Shown in pieces: positions 23,547-35,778 of a DNA stretch of 64,000 nucleotides. The stretch is from Isoetes taiwanensis (taxonomy: Eukaryota > Streptophyta > Lycopodiopsida > Isoetales > Isoetaceae): the NCBI GenBank assembly GCA_021234155.1, contig JAJEKV010000030.1, forward strand, positions 12,956,718-13,020,717, given 5' to 3'. The notes under the pieces were generated by a model. That model did not search any database. It was not told the DNA's origin and saw only the letters and a program-made list of their open reading frames with translations. Position numbers and translations under genes: made by a program. Each line of letters begins with the position of its first letter. Within the stretch, counting starts at the first letter, position 1.

Positions 23547-23942
23547 AATATGTAGCAAAATAACAGGGGGTTTCAGGGGGATTTGATATAGATATAATTC
23601 TTGAAACCATAGACCATACTAAAACAATTCAATGGGTTATTATAAAAAAAAAACATAGATTTAAGATAAAAAATAGTCACATTAGCTCACTGGTTAGATT
23701 GGTTAAAGTAGTCTTATTAGGACATTGAGTTATTTTGGTAGAGGTTCGAATCCCCGTATTTCATATTATAGAGGCTCGATATACCATCAAAACCTTAGAC
23801 AAACTCGTATTCGACATCTTAAAATCATAGGCGTCCCCAATCATAATTGAGCATAATCGAAACGAGAGGTGTCCAGAGGCTCCAACATACAGTCTGGGCC
23901 ATCAGATTGACACTGTGGTAGTCCAGGGTGCACCTCGTTTAG
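23547..23942 (+). repeat. Dispersed repeat family A, full copy with tRNA-like boxes
   Basis: Begins AATATGTAGCAAAATAACAG and ends CCAGGGTGCACCTCGTTTAG, with AATAT repeated at both borders. Within it, TAGCTCACTGG (23683-23693) and GGTTCGAATCC (23743-23753) look like pol III A and B boxes of a tRNA-derived promoter, spaced somewhat wider than in a tRNA. An A tract lies upstream of the A box. Other copies: 18112-18440 (minus), and 49446-49672 with 53956-54127 (minus). A SINE-like or composite origin is possible. Confidence 0.75.
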
Positions 23943-26900
23943 AATATTATACCAGGATTTATTAGTGGCAGAATGGTGAAATGGTTTGAAAAAGATTGAA
24001 GTTACTTCTGTGACGACTTCTAACAACCACCTTTACAAAGACAATTGGGTTCCTGCTGACATGTCGAAGTGTCAAGTAAATTTTTCTCGGTTTCTTCACA
24101 GCTTCTAGTTAAAGTGCCTTTCACTGTCATTCTCTATTCCTCTTGGTTTGCTGCAGACTGGAGGTATAATCCAAATTACTACAAAAGAATTTCAATATTA
24201 ACTCTGTTATTACCACCTCTTCACCTCTAGATATGCTGCCCATCAATTATGTCCGCTTATAGTTATTACAGTTGTGTACACGCTTAATTAAAAGCACCAA
24301 GTAAACCATCATGACTAGATTTTGCTGTGAATACCCCTCACCAACAATGGAATGTTAAGCGGGCGACTTTCAAATGTAGGCTATATTCTTTTTATCTCAT
24401 TATGTCATTAATCTTTATTTTATGCCATCATGATTGAGCAATTCTTGTTGTTGTACTGCATAAAATTTCTTATGTCTCTTAAAAAGTTTATTGATTTGAA
24501 GAACCTTACTTTTGAGCAGGATTACATGCAGAACATGGATTGATATGATATTTTGCCTGTTCTTTGCCCCATATGTCGTTCTCTTGTCAATGTGTATAAT
24601 GCGCTAGAATCTTATTCTGTTGTCTCTTGAAGGTTGGCAAAGAAAACTATGGGTCATGCTGTGAATTCACGACATTCTATTCACATCTTAAGCTAGTGGC
24701 ATGGCATGCAATGCAATGGCAATGGCAATGGCATGCTTGATTGTGTTGTAAACAAGCAGAAGGAAGTTAAAACTAGGAAGATCTGCAATATGTAGTACTA
24801 GGCTGTGCTACTTTACTCATAAGATATGATAGTACTTTGACCAGCAGGCTTTGCTGTTTGAGCGTCCCTATGATTGTGACCGTCATGGTTAACTAATGGA
24901 AATAGTGCATAGTAGCATGATAATACGATAAAAGAACTTCTAGAGCCACCTCATTGGCTAGGCTACTAGACTATTGTAATAATAGTTTGGAGCCTCCATG
25001 GTCATTTTAACTTTTTAGAGGCGTTGTATCAGCTGAGGATTTTCATGAAATTTGGGTATAGAACTGGGGATTTTCATGAAATTTGGGTATATCTGTATGT
25101 TAAGGATGAGAACTAACATCCTCTTCTAAGAAATGACACAGCTAAAGATAAAATGTGATCACTAAGGCAATGCAAAGGACAAAAAACTATGATAACACAA
25201 ACTAACAATGATACAACTAAAGATCAAATGTGATCATCAGATCTCTATTATTGTTGAAACCATATAGATACTGCAACAAAGCATTTGATCATGTAGAAAA
25301 ATAGTGTCTTATTGGGATCCCTAGTCATTAACGTTTCTGCATATCAATAGCCATTTTCAGCATACTTGTCTTTGCTTAGATGGACAATTAGATTGAACTT
25401 GATGGTTTGTTAAAAGCGTTGCAATTAACACCATTGCTAACTGTTCCCATTTGTAGGAACCAAGATCTAGAGCACGAAATATGCCCCAAATATTTGTTCG
25501 CCCTTAGCCAGCTTGTTTATCTTTCAAGCTCTCTTTCCTGTGGCAGCCATAATGGCCACTACATCTATTTGTGAATAGAGCAAAATATATTTGATGAGAA
25601 ATGCTAAGCAAATGTGTCATTTTCTAAGTTATCCAAGTAGCACCTCCTCCGCAACCAAATCCCATGTGGCAGGCTTCAATGTCGATTGGGACTGTTAGTA
25701 GGAAAAAAGGATGCTCAGTCAAGTAAAATAGAACATTTCTTCTTTAGGGCTCTATCCTTCTTAGAGGTCAATCTGTCATTCTGTAGACATGGTTAGGATT
25801 TAAGATTTCATGGTTCATGCACGAAGAAGCTTGCATGTTGTGCCACAAAAAAGAAAAGACCATTTCATTTTAACCCAATAAGCTGCAATTGCATGGACCC
25901 TCATGCATTTGAACAAGAAGAAATGTTACATTGGATAACACCATTTTCTATTGTGCAATGAGAGTTAAGGAGCATGTGACACTAAATTTATAGGAGATTA
26001 GCTGTTATTGAATATGAAGATCCAATCCAAACACTTATCCCATAGTACAACCAAAATCAATTGAATCTATGGAAGTACTCTTCTATGATAAAGATGACAG
26101 GCCTTGTCTCATCTTTACTAGTAAACAAGCTTGATAGTTATGAACAAACAATGTTTTGGAGGTATAAAGATGGAGGCATATTCTCTTGATCCTTTTGAAG
26201 AACTTGTAGGCAGTTGTATATTTGTTTGCTCTTTAATATATCCACTTACGAATACTCTTCTTCCAACATGAACGTTTCTAGCATCATCCTCATAATGTTT
26301 TCTGTCAACCTATCTAGAAATCCCAGGATAATTCGACAAGCCTAAATCTACTACCAAGTCTTGACCAGTTCGGCCTTTGCTAAAGCCTTCTGGTGCGCCT
26401 TTTGCTAGTTTTTTATTTTTTTATTTTTTTTTATTTAAGCTATTTTGCTTTAATTAAGCAATTTTGCTTGGACAGTCAATAATGATCCAGAGATCTCTGG
26501 TGACATTAGAATTCATGACACTATAACATTTGAGCTTATATCAAACATGTGGTGCTCATTTGAAAAAATAAATTTTAGATTGCTTGACTCCATATTTAAT
26601 CAAGCAATTAAGCTTCAATAATAAAAAACGATCTTGAGATTGTTATTTATGCAATTTTGATTCAATTAAGCAAAATCGCTCGGACAGCCAATAGTGATCT
26701 AGAGATTTCTCATGATACTAGAACATGTGCAGATATACTTTTTAACCTGATGGTATACGGAAATGTTACTGGTGTGTATATTTAGACCCCTTAAAAATTT
26801 CAAGCAATATTGTTCATAAGGGACAGATTTTGATGATTTTCATGGCCTGTGGACCTTGAGAACTTTCAAGGTCGATTTAGGGCATAGGTATTATTGGCTA

Positions 26901-27459
26901 AGGCCAAACAATTCTTCTATCTGTGACCTTAGCGCCAAGCGACTAGTATTGTCGCCGGAAGGCTAACAAATGCAATACTTGGCGGATTTGTCTTAGAGCA
27001 TGTCGGACCTGCCTCCTCCGACCAACATAAGGAAGTTTAAAGCCGATGAAGCCGCTTTTTCTGCCTTGGCCGAAAACAGGTAGGCATCTGTATGTCATTT
27101 CAAATCATTTCGAATCTGCAAAGAATCGATAGGTTTGATGTCTGGTTACATTTGGGGCTTTTGCTCAGCAATACTGAAGCACTAAAATGGCCGCACAAAG
27201 GGCTTATCAGATCACTGAAGCGCTAAAATGGCCGCACAAAGGGCTTATCAGTTCACAGTGATGAAAAGAAAATCGGCTGTATAAGTGGTTGCATGGGCTT
27301 GGCTGAAACAAGCATACAAGTTCTAGCTTGGATTATGGCATATAAAGGAACATGTATCAGTTATCTACCTTACACTACAGAATGATACAGGAGATACTTA
27401 CATGCTGTTAGCTTTGGCATTCATGGCAATGGCATAAAATCAGTAATGCAAGGATGTGA
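23943..27459. other. No recognisable gene; direct repeats near 26.5 and 27.2 kb
   Basis: 3.5 kb of AT-rich DNA without a supported gene. An approximately 60-bp sequence (CAATTAAGCAATTTTGCTTG... with GATCCAGAGATCTCT) recurs at 26454-26510 and 26650-26712. A 41-bp unit containing AAAATGGCCGCACAAAGGGC is tandemly duplicated at 27173-27254. Confidence 0.5.
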
Positions 27460-29499
27460 GTGCGGATAATAGTGCAGATGGGTACTTTGATCTTAGTATT
27501 GGATTTAATCCAATATGACTTCATGCATTTCATAAGAGGCTTTTGGGAAGCTAAGCATCTGCATCCTTCTATAGCTAGTGGATTTATCTCTTTAATCCCT
27601 AAAGTGGACAAGCCTACTGAGTTTTCTGACTGGAGACCAATATCTTTAACCAATACCACCTATAAGATCTGTGCCAAAATTATTGCCTCAAGAATCAAAG
27701 ATTATCTTCAGAACTGTATCAGTGGAAATCAGAGTGCTTTTCTCCCTAATAGGTTTATTCTTGAAAACTATATTGCTGCCATGGAAGGGTTGCATTGGAA
27801 TAAAATCTCGAATCAAAACTGTGTTCTCCTTAAGTTAGATTTTAAAAGAGCCTTTGATAACATTAGATGGGATTTCATTGAATATGCTATGAAAAAACTC
27901 GGTTTTCATGATAAAGTCATCCAGTTAATCAATGGTCTGAATCTTAGATCAAGTTCAGCAATTTTAATTAATGGTTCACCTAGTCCTTTTTTCCCTTTGG
28001 AAAGGGGGGTCAGACAAGGTTGTCCTTTGGCTCCCTATCTATTTATTGTGGTGGCTGAGTTGCTGACTAAGGCTGTCATGCATCATCAAAATGTTGGAAA
28101 TTTGACTGGGCTAAAGCTTCCAAAATCCACTGATTCTATTTGCATCCACCAATATGCTGATGACACTTTCTGCTTCCTGGAAAATAAGGATGATAATATT
28201 AATCTTTTTATGGATATCTTGAGCCAATTTAGTGCAGCCTCAGGTGTGGACCTTAATTTATCTAAGTGTGTTATTATTGGTGATAATGACACTAATGTGC
28301 CTGGGATTAAAGTTATTAAAACCTCTGAAGTCACCAAACTTTTGGGAATGCCTTTATCTTTAAATTCAAATCTTTCTGGTCTGTGGTCTCCTATTGTTGA
28401 GAAAATCAGAGCTAAACTTCATACATATAGAAATTCTCTATCTCTGGCTGGTCGAGTGGTAATTGCTAATCAAGTCCTCACCAGCTCCCACATTTATTTC
28501 TCCACTGCTCTTGTGGCTCCTGCCTGTGTCTATAAACAGATTGAGAAGATCATAAGAAATTTTATCTGGAATGGTAATAACTTAGTCAATTGGAACACAA
28601 TCACCATGAGGAAGAAAGAGGGTGGTCTAGCATGTAAAAACATTCATAAACAAGCTCAAGCTCTTGCTGGTAAGTTTGTTTGGAAAGCCCTCAGTGGTTC
28701 TAATAGTGCTGCTTCCAAATTCATTAGATATTGGCTAAAGGAGAGTTCTCCTCTGGGTCATCCCTCAGTCCCTCATGAGCTGCCGAATTCTGCCTTTTGT
28801 GAAGTCTCCTTGGCATCAAACATGTCTCCTCTTATGAGGAATATTATGAAGGCTTGGAATAATATTTTCTCGGCATTCAAATATGAGCAGGATATAAGTT
28901 TTCATTCTGCCATGTCCATCTTTTGGTCTCCTACTTTTAAGGATCATCCAAACCATGTGCTTGCTCTAAAACACCCTCAAACATACAAAAAGTGGAGTTC
29001 TTATGGTATCATTAATCTGGGAGATCTGTGGCAGAATAACAGATGGGTAACCTGGTCTAATCTCAAATCTACTATTAGGGGTTCCCAAACTGATAAAAAA
29101 ATTTACAAGCACATCAGGAACATTGTGGAAAATTCCAATATTAATCAGATCCTGCATAGTAATTTGGATTGGTGTTTAAATAAGAAGAAGTGCTATAAGG
29201 TAAAGGATGTCTATAATTTCCTTCATCAGAGTCCTCATCCTCCCAAGTCTTCCAGTGTTTGGGGAATTGATCCTACTGCTACCAATTTCATTATAAAAAA
29301 TGTTTGGAATTCTTATGCTGCAAAAAAGGTTTCCTTCTTCATTTGGCTCATTGCAAACAAAAGTGTTCCTTGCCTTCAGGTTATTAACAGCAGGAATCCT
29401 AATGTGTCTCCCAATTGCCCTCTAAATTGTAATAATATTGAGGATTTTGAACACATCTTTTTCTGTTCTAAGTTGGATTCCTTATGGGGTAAAAGCATG
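27460..29499 (+). pseudogene. L1-type ORF2: reverse transcriptase and zf-RVT
   Basis: The longest frame covers an almost intact RT domain. Counting from 27460: SLIPKVDKPTEFSDWRPISL at residues 44-63, LKLDFKRAFD (motif A) near 124-133, GVRQGCPLAPYLF (motif B) at about 183-195 and YADD (motif C) at 232-235, then LSLAGRV and a C-terminal zf-RVT segment (VWNSYAAKKVSFFIWL, then Cys/His residues up to FFCSKLDSLW). The RT would copy LINE RNA at a nicked target. The apparent first codon is not an ATG and the upstream endonuclease is missing, so this is a 5'-truncated insertion. Beyond residue 680 the frame enters the MITE. Confidence 0.9.
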
Positions 29500-29794
29500 T
29501 TAGGGTGTACCACTTTTGGAACCTGCAAAAGTACATACACTAGGTACTTCAGAACTGGGTACTTTCTCATTTTTCTTTTCATTAAAATTAGTACAAAAGT
29601 CCAAAATAAAAGTAAAGGACGTGTTAATATTTAAAGTTAAGATAAATATAATGCTATCGAAGACCAAAATATATATAAAAGTTCTAAAATGTACCTTTTA
29701 TTGATATATTACACAGGTACCCAGTACCCAGTTCTGGGTACCTTTTTAGGTACTTTTTTAGTCACTAAATAATACTTTTTAAGGGACACCCTAA
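29500..29794. mobile_element. 295-bp MITE with CATG target duplication
   Basis: Starts TTAGGGTGT and ends ACACCCTAA, giving 9-bp perfect terminal inverted repeats with weaker inner complementarity (GAACTGGGTAC occurs near both ends). CATG flanks it at 29496-29499 and 29795-29798. Removing the element and one CATG rejoins the LINE ORF2 sequence (FFCSKLDSLWGK to FHRSWINRYFG, apart from a one-base slip in an A run). It is non-coding. A 4-bp duplication does not point to a common plant MITE family, so the superfamily is open. Confidence 0.85.
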
Positions 29795-29798
29795 CATG

Positions 29799-30130
29799 CT
29801 TTCACCGGTCTTGGATCAATAGATATTTTGGTAACATTGATAGATCTACTATAATAAATCTCTTACAAGGAGAAGACACTTACAAAAATACTATTGTCTA
29901 TTTATGCCTATGGAATATCTGGAAATCCAGAAATAGATGTTTATATGGCAAAAAAAGGTTTTCTATTACATGGATCAAATTGCATATTAAGTATGACATT
30001 GAGCTTTGTGCTACTGCACATAGGAAATTATTTGCTGACAATTATGACAGGTGTTGGGATCAAATTGGTGAATTTGTGGGGTATCATCTCTTGTTCATTT
30101 CCAGGCTCACATTTAGAAATGCTAATTGAG
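29799..30130 (+). pseudogene. L1 ORF2 C-terminus after the MITE
   Basis: Continuation of the interrupted LINE ORF2. The frame reads RSWINRYFGNIDRS, then LCLWNIWKSRNRCLYG, then CWDQIGEFVGYHLLFISR, ending with a stop near 30127. The WNIWKSRN block is characteristic of the end of plant L1 ORF2 proteins. It lies one base out of frame with the part before the MITE because of an extra A in GTAAAAGC. Confidence 0.75.
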
Positions 30131-30136
30131 TTTTTT

Positions 30137-30697
30137 TGCTTAGGATACATGGAGTTGTGCAGAGGTCCACATACAAACAGATACTTTGTCAGTAAGGATG
30201 GGGCCTCTTTGAGAAATGAACTGGCCAGATATGGTGATCACAGAATACATGAGCATCAAGTCTGCTATCCTCCACATAATCATTGGACACATAAGCAGAT
30301 AATAGATGATGAGGAGATTAGGACAAAATCGGAAAGGTTATGGGCTTCAATCTTCTCAAGAGAAGTGATGCAAACAGTCTACTTATTTTGGTTCATGGAA
30401 AAGCATCATCATGAATTTACAGAAAGGCAATTCTTGAGGTATAGAGAACTATACTATACACACAGGATGCTAGCTGATGCTTATGGCAATCTTATTCTGC
30501 TCATGGTACAACAAGATTACTATAGACTGATCAGAGACCAGTTGTGGAAGGAATACTCATACACTTTGGATACAACTAGCAATTTCACAACCCGCTTCAA
30601 TATCCTCTTCCAGTCTGATGATCCCAATTGCCCCATTATTCCTACCATCCCATCAACAAGGATCTTAGGAAAAGTCAGCACTTTGGCCTCCTTATGA
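30137..30697 (+). CDS. Unidentified ORF between LINE ORF2 and poly(A)
   Basis: About 185 codons from roughly 30145 to 30697 remain open after the LINE ORF2 stop and before the poly(A). The product is charged and rich in His, Tyr and Arg (for example HRIHEHQVCYPPHNHWTHKQ and ERQFLRYRELYYTHRMLADA). I recognise no RNase H motif and no other family. There is no convincing start codon; a 3' splice-like site TTTGCTTAG lies at about 30135-30143. It may be an extra LINE domain, transduced host sequence or a nested insertion. Confidence 0.4.
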   Translation, partial: CLGYMELCRGPHTNRYFVSKDGASLRNELARYGDHRIHEHQVCYPPHNHWTHKQIIDDEEIRTKSERLWASIFSREVMQTVYLFWFMEKHHHEFTERQFLRYRELYYTHRMLADAYGNLILLMVQQDYYRLIRDQLWKEYSYTLDTTSNFTTRFNILFQSDDPNCPIIPTIPSTRILGKVSTLASL

Positions 30698-31043
30698 TTG
30701 CAATATTTCTGTTTGTATGTGCAGGTTTTAGTAATGACAACAAAAGGGCAATACAGGGATGCATCTCTTTTTCCTATTCAGCAAGATGCTCGGGTCTTCT
30801 ATGTGAATTCTTGCAAAAGTGGCTACCTATTTTGATACATCTGTTGCTGTGAAGAATCTTCATATCTTCAAGCTTATTTTGGCCGGATACTTTTATAAAC
30901 ATCTGTGTGGATAACTATATTGTCACCTACTATCATATTGTGCCTTGTTAAGCCTCTATGGGACTTAACAGGATTTTGTATGTTTTTCCTTAATTAATGA
31001 AAAAATCATCTCGTTCCTTCAAAAAAAAAAAAAAAAAAAAAAA

Positions 31044-33589
31044 GGTAGATGTTCAGCATAACAACATAAATAAAGGGTGCTTTTGGATCACGATTTATGG
31101 TTTTGATATGAAGACCAAGGTGCCATCATCCTATGGTGATGTCATGCAACACGGGGGCTTGAAGGTTGTACAAAAGCAGTAGCTATATCTGAAGTTCCAT
31201 AGTAGTATGGATATGTTCCTATACAAACGGTTGCAGTCATTGGGATAGCATATGTGACTTCAAAATACCAGGTTCTTCATTGTTTCTAGATATTACTAGA
31301 GTGACATTTTTTTGTCTCATATGTTTATACATGTGACTATTTGTTTAAAAGCAACCACATATGAGAAATTGATATTTATGCTTCTGTGGCATTCAAATTG
31401 CAAGGATAATTGCTGGCATGTACGGGTTTACAGGACCATAAGATTTTTAGACCTTATGTTCAAGCCTAGATTATAGGGTTCTATAAAAGCCAAGAATATA
31501 AGATTCTTACTGACTTTTTGGATACATCTTTCCATATCATTCCTTATGCTACCGAGGCTTTTAAAGTGAAAAAAACTTCTCTGGAATAATTCTATATAAT
31601 GCTAGATGGACTATATGTTGCTATATGCTGAGATTGTAAGACTTAAAGGTGGATAATTTAATCTTTTGGGGTTGATTCTGGAAGAGTTAAATGTCTAAAA
31701 TCTTATACATTATGATACAAAACTCGAGATTAATTTGAAAATTTATAATACTAAAAACGTTAATATTCCAGTTTCCATTATTGTTAATGTTCACCTCAGG
31801 GCAAAAGGATACAATTGGTGATCAGTGATAAACTGAGAGACCCAATGTACCTTTTGGCCCTTGCACGATTACCATTATCATGCTAATTGTGTATTGATTG
31901 GCTGCAGGTACGGGTTCTCTCCTCCAATTGTGTTTATTTTGCTGTTAGAGTTGGCTTTAGCTTGAAGGAAGTGGAATATCGAAAAAAGACATGGACAGTG
32001 GTCTGGAGCTGTCTATCCATTGGAATATGGGCTACAATATTGACGATCTATGTATTCAAAGTGATTTAGTAAGACAACTATTTTAGATTACTGATACACA
32101 TGGTAAGATCCTTTTGGCTCAAGTGTATCTATGCCAAGTTCTGGGCATAATGTTCAAACTATGGTACATAGAGTTTATAGTCTATGTAACTGCACATAAT
32201 TCGAATTGAATATTGTAGCAGATGAATTACATCTATTTTATAATGATTCTAGTGAGTAAATAATGGTCTTCAAATTATTTAGGCTTTGGGAAAAGAGGTA
32301 CTAGTCTAGACTGGCTTGCCCAGTTTAGATATTAGGATGATAATACTGCCAAGGGATTGACCGAGGCAGATGCTGGTCTAGCGTTTGCTAGTTTTTTTTT
32401 TTTTTTTTTTTTTGAATAGTATTGCATGTACACTTGATATAGGGGTGTATTTGAAATAAGAATTTGAAAGATATCTTTGAAAAAATCTGAAAGACGGTGT
32501 TTATTTGACTTGTTACACTTGTTCTTAGGTATGAAAATGTGGCTGTTGGGTATCCTTAATGATTTGACGATTTTAGGGATATGAGGCATTTTGGCTTTAA
32601 TACTATGAAGTTTTCAATGCACGTTGCTCAAACAAAGGTATTGTATGACCATGGTTTTCCATTAGATGGATGATGTATACCACTAGTAAAGGTCGAAAAC
32701 ATTTTGAGGGATGATGCATAAAGTCAAGGTAAGAAGCAATTATGAAACTTAGTGCACATTTAATGGCTCTAGGAAGTAGAAGCACTGGCTAAGATACGAA
32801 ATGAACATGGTTAAAAAAGTTCCAAGGCATGTTTTGATTGAACTGGACTTTTGTTAGATGGTGATAATGTAAAATTGCATCTATTAAATGAAATGACCAT
32901 ATTTTTCAGCAAGTTGATAAAGCAAAGAAATAACAAGGGTTTTGGAGGAATTTGTCTTAACCATCTTATTTTAGAGTTTCGACCATGGCATTTGATGGGC
33001 AAACGTAGAGAACTCCAGTACATCTGGCACGATCCGAAACTTAGGTATGGATCTAAATCCCTAAACAGACGGTAGCAAGGGCAGTATCTGGATGTTAAAA
33101 AAAAGGGATTAAAAAAACCATAGCAAGGGCAGCATGCAAGTAGTGCGCAGAGCTGGGCGTTGATTCTTCTCTGCTAGTTAAAGATTCGTTGCTTGATCAT
33201 ACTATGTGTCGGAAGCCTAAACGGTGCTACAAGGAAACGAATTGAGGAAATGACTGAGTCTGCATGATTCCAAGCAATTTTGTGCCTCTTGGCAGGATTA
33301 TAAGCACAACAACACAAGGCATTGTCACCGGGCCTGGAAGCTGCACATTATTTCATTTCTTAAATTCCTTTGAATATTCTTTAAGTTGAGATAAAGACAT
33401 GTCAGGCTGATGCTCAGTAATGATTTCTGCTTTTAAAAGGAGCATAGAATCTATCTTAAAATTGCTGAAACATGCAGATCAGGCTAGCAATGCAAAAGGT
33501 CTAGCAGAAAACTCAAGATATGTGGAAGAACATGTAGATGAGAAAAAGAGTGCCGAAGATGCTGGATATGTTGATCTGTTCATGCAGTA
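31044..33589. other. No recognisable gene
   Basis: AT-rich DNA with T tracts (32394-32413). The frame 32851-33075 has no family motif. It may include degraded body sequence of an older Penelope-like copy, because repeat copy A follows directly, but I cannot show that. Confidence 0.4.
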
Positions 33590-35778
33590 ACACAGTGGCA
33601 ACTCCTGAGGGGAATTTAGATCCAGCTTTGGCATTGAAGAATATGTATTAATGCGATCATATATCCAACTTTATCATTGAAGAAAGTGTGCTCAATCCAT
33701 ATAGCCCAAGATGTTGCTGGAAATTCTAGATCTATGCAAGAGTCTGATGATGTGCAGAAAAGTACCAAGTATACTCCATGTGGAAAAGCAAAACAACCAA
33801 CACAAAAGGCAATCATCTTCGTGCTAATCAGGTTTGGTTAATGTTTGTTTGAATGCAATATTAGGCTTTTGTTTGATGTTCCTTTGACCAACAAACGTAT
33901 TAAAAATGAGCACATAATCACATGATGGCAGTGCCAATAGAATATGAAGCGAGTTTCTTAAGATTAAAATTGGTCAGATATTAAATCTAAGGTTAGTCTA
34001 CTTGGCATGGCTTGAATCCTTGCACCTTGCATTCACTAAGTAGAAAGCTTATTGTTTATTGAATGTTCACGTGCTTCTGCCAGAATTTTTTAACGTCATT
34101 AAGCCTACAGAGTAGACATAATAAAGTATAAATCCATGTTGCTTAACATGTAACATTTCTGATCGTGGAAAATGAGCAAAACATATTGAATTTTCTTTGA
34201 TAATTGATGGCATTACAATGGGTTCATGATGTGGTATGGGGCTCTATAGCGGAAGTATAGGGCTGTCATATAACATAGGAGATAATAGACTAATAAGATG
34301 AGCTGAATTTAAGTACGGTTAATGGTCTTTGCATATGTTGACTGAATGGGAAGAACATTAAACCCACTGTTGGGCTGTAAGTTAAAGAAGTAGATGTACA
34401 CGAAAATTGAAGTGTTTCCAATATTGAAATAAAAGGAAAGTTCAGGATATATGTGTTGGCTTTGGACTGGTAATTCTAAGGCCTAGACACGCCATTAAAT
34501 ATTCTGCTTTGCCAAGTTAGAAGGTTCAGACTCCATCAGACTTCTGTGATGTGAATAATTGCTAAACTAAGTAGTAAAATGTATAGATCTGAGCATTTGG
34601 AGATATTTAAGCCCATTTATAATTGCTTGGGCATGTAGTTATGCATTTACAAATAAATAGCTATAAAAATTGGAGAGGTCTTCTTTGTGACTGCAGGTCT
34701 AGATGCTATAAGGAATGTATTCATTAGATTACCGTGGATTTAACGAATTTATATTTAAGAAACATAAAGGCAAAGTGTGTTGCATAGTAGCTGGTCTACC
34801 GATGGCAGCGACAAATTTATTGGCTAAGCATTCTATACTGATTCTAAAGGGCTCATAAATGTGAAGCTTACGAGACACAAATGAGGGCAGTTTGGAAAAC
34901 AGGCTGCTGCATGAAAATTTGGCATCTGACCTTTCTAACAAGGAAAATTTAGGACTAAAATAGACATCTCTTGCATGCCTATTACCAGGAGAGAGGCCTC
35001 CAGACCTCGTCGTGAATCCTTGTCATTATTTTTTAGCATGCATGCTAATCTAATGGATGCATGTGAGTTAAATGCGTTGGCCAGAGTAAGTCAACATGCT
35101 TAGGTTGATGAATAAACCTAGCTATTATGTTTATGATTACATGCAAGGTGAAGGGCGAAAAGCTCAAGAAATCTAAAGCTTACATGTTAGTGACTTAGGC
35201 TCTTACCCTTCTTAGGCTAACTGTCCTCTGGTTCCACTGCAGGTAACGGGATTTCTTGCTCCTATGTGTGTTTTCCCATTATTTCAGATTGGAAAAGCTT
35301 ACACAACAAGATGGCAAATGATGGAAGATTTCAATGGTTAAGTAACATGGTAGAGACCTTTGGGTCTTGGAAATTAATTTGTATGCAACATGTTGGCTTC
35401 AGTACTTTCATATCAAATGATTCAAGTTTGGGAAGTTGTGTAATATAAATTTGCTGAATATCTTTATCCCAGTTCAGAAAAACAGTCTTTTAGACTTAAG
35501 AAAGTATTTTAAGAGTGGTAATACAAAGGTTTATAGAGAACATTTTGGTTCTAAATGAAATTATGTTTATAAGCTCTATAAGGATTTGAAACTTCTTGTA
35601 AATTGTAGAATCTGGTAATTTCTTTAGCTTGGATAAATGTTGACCATTTTAAGGCTTAAGTCAAATGTACACCTGTTTTGGCTTAAGGCTGCATATTGGC
35701 CCGGAGTGGTCTTTGCAAAAGTCCATGAAAGGTAAAAGTCTGTTTGAACAAATTTAGAAGTTTTTTTTTTTTTTTTTT
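33590..35778 (+). repeat. Penelope-like element repeat, old divergent copy A
   Basis: Patchily alignable with copies B and C in the same order: GATCCAGCTTTGGCATT and GATGTTGCTGGAAATTCTAG near 33620-33730 (ORF1 exon 1 region), CTAATCAGGTTTG near 33825 (splice donor), CAAGGTGAAGGGCGAA...CTTAGGCTAACTGTCCTC and GCAGGTAACGGGATTTCTTG at 35143-35255, and CATGAAAGGTAAAAGTCTGT at about 35726. It ends in a T18 run (35761-35778) that directly abuts copy B. Identity is much lower than between B and C, so this is an older copy in head-to-tail arrangement. Confidence 0.75.

Larger units (their letters stand above)
27460..31043 (+). mobile_element. L1-type LINE, 5'-truncated, with poly(A) tail
   Basis: The element lacks the endonuclease and starts inside ORF2. 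RT and zinc-finger regions run to 29499. A 295-bp MITE interrupts it (29500-29794), after which the ORF2 C-terminus resumes (WNIWKSRN near 29910) and stops near 30127. A further open frame follows, then an A23 tail ending at 31043, directly after ATTAATGAAAAAATCATC. Orientation is plus. No target-site duplication was identified because the 5' end is uncertain. It is dead because of truncation, MITE insertion and frameshifts. Confidence 0.88.

Noticed and set aside
23683-23753. A/B boxes as a genuine tRNA gene
   Set aside because: The intervening sequence does not fold into a tRNA cloverleaf by eye and the segment is part of a dispersed repeat.
33735-33765. CTGATGA...GAAAA as a hammerhead ribozyme core (known in Penelope-like elements)
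   Set aside because: No usable stem II or flanking stems I/III, and the motif is absent from the matching place in copies B and C. The CTGATGAG at about 37019 in copy B also lacks pairing partners and reads CTGATGGG in copy C. A covariance-model search would settle it.
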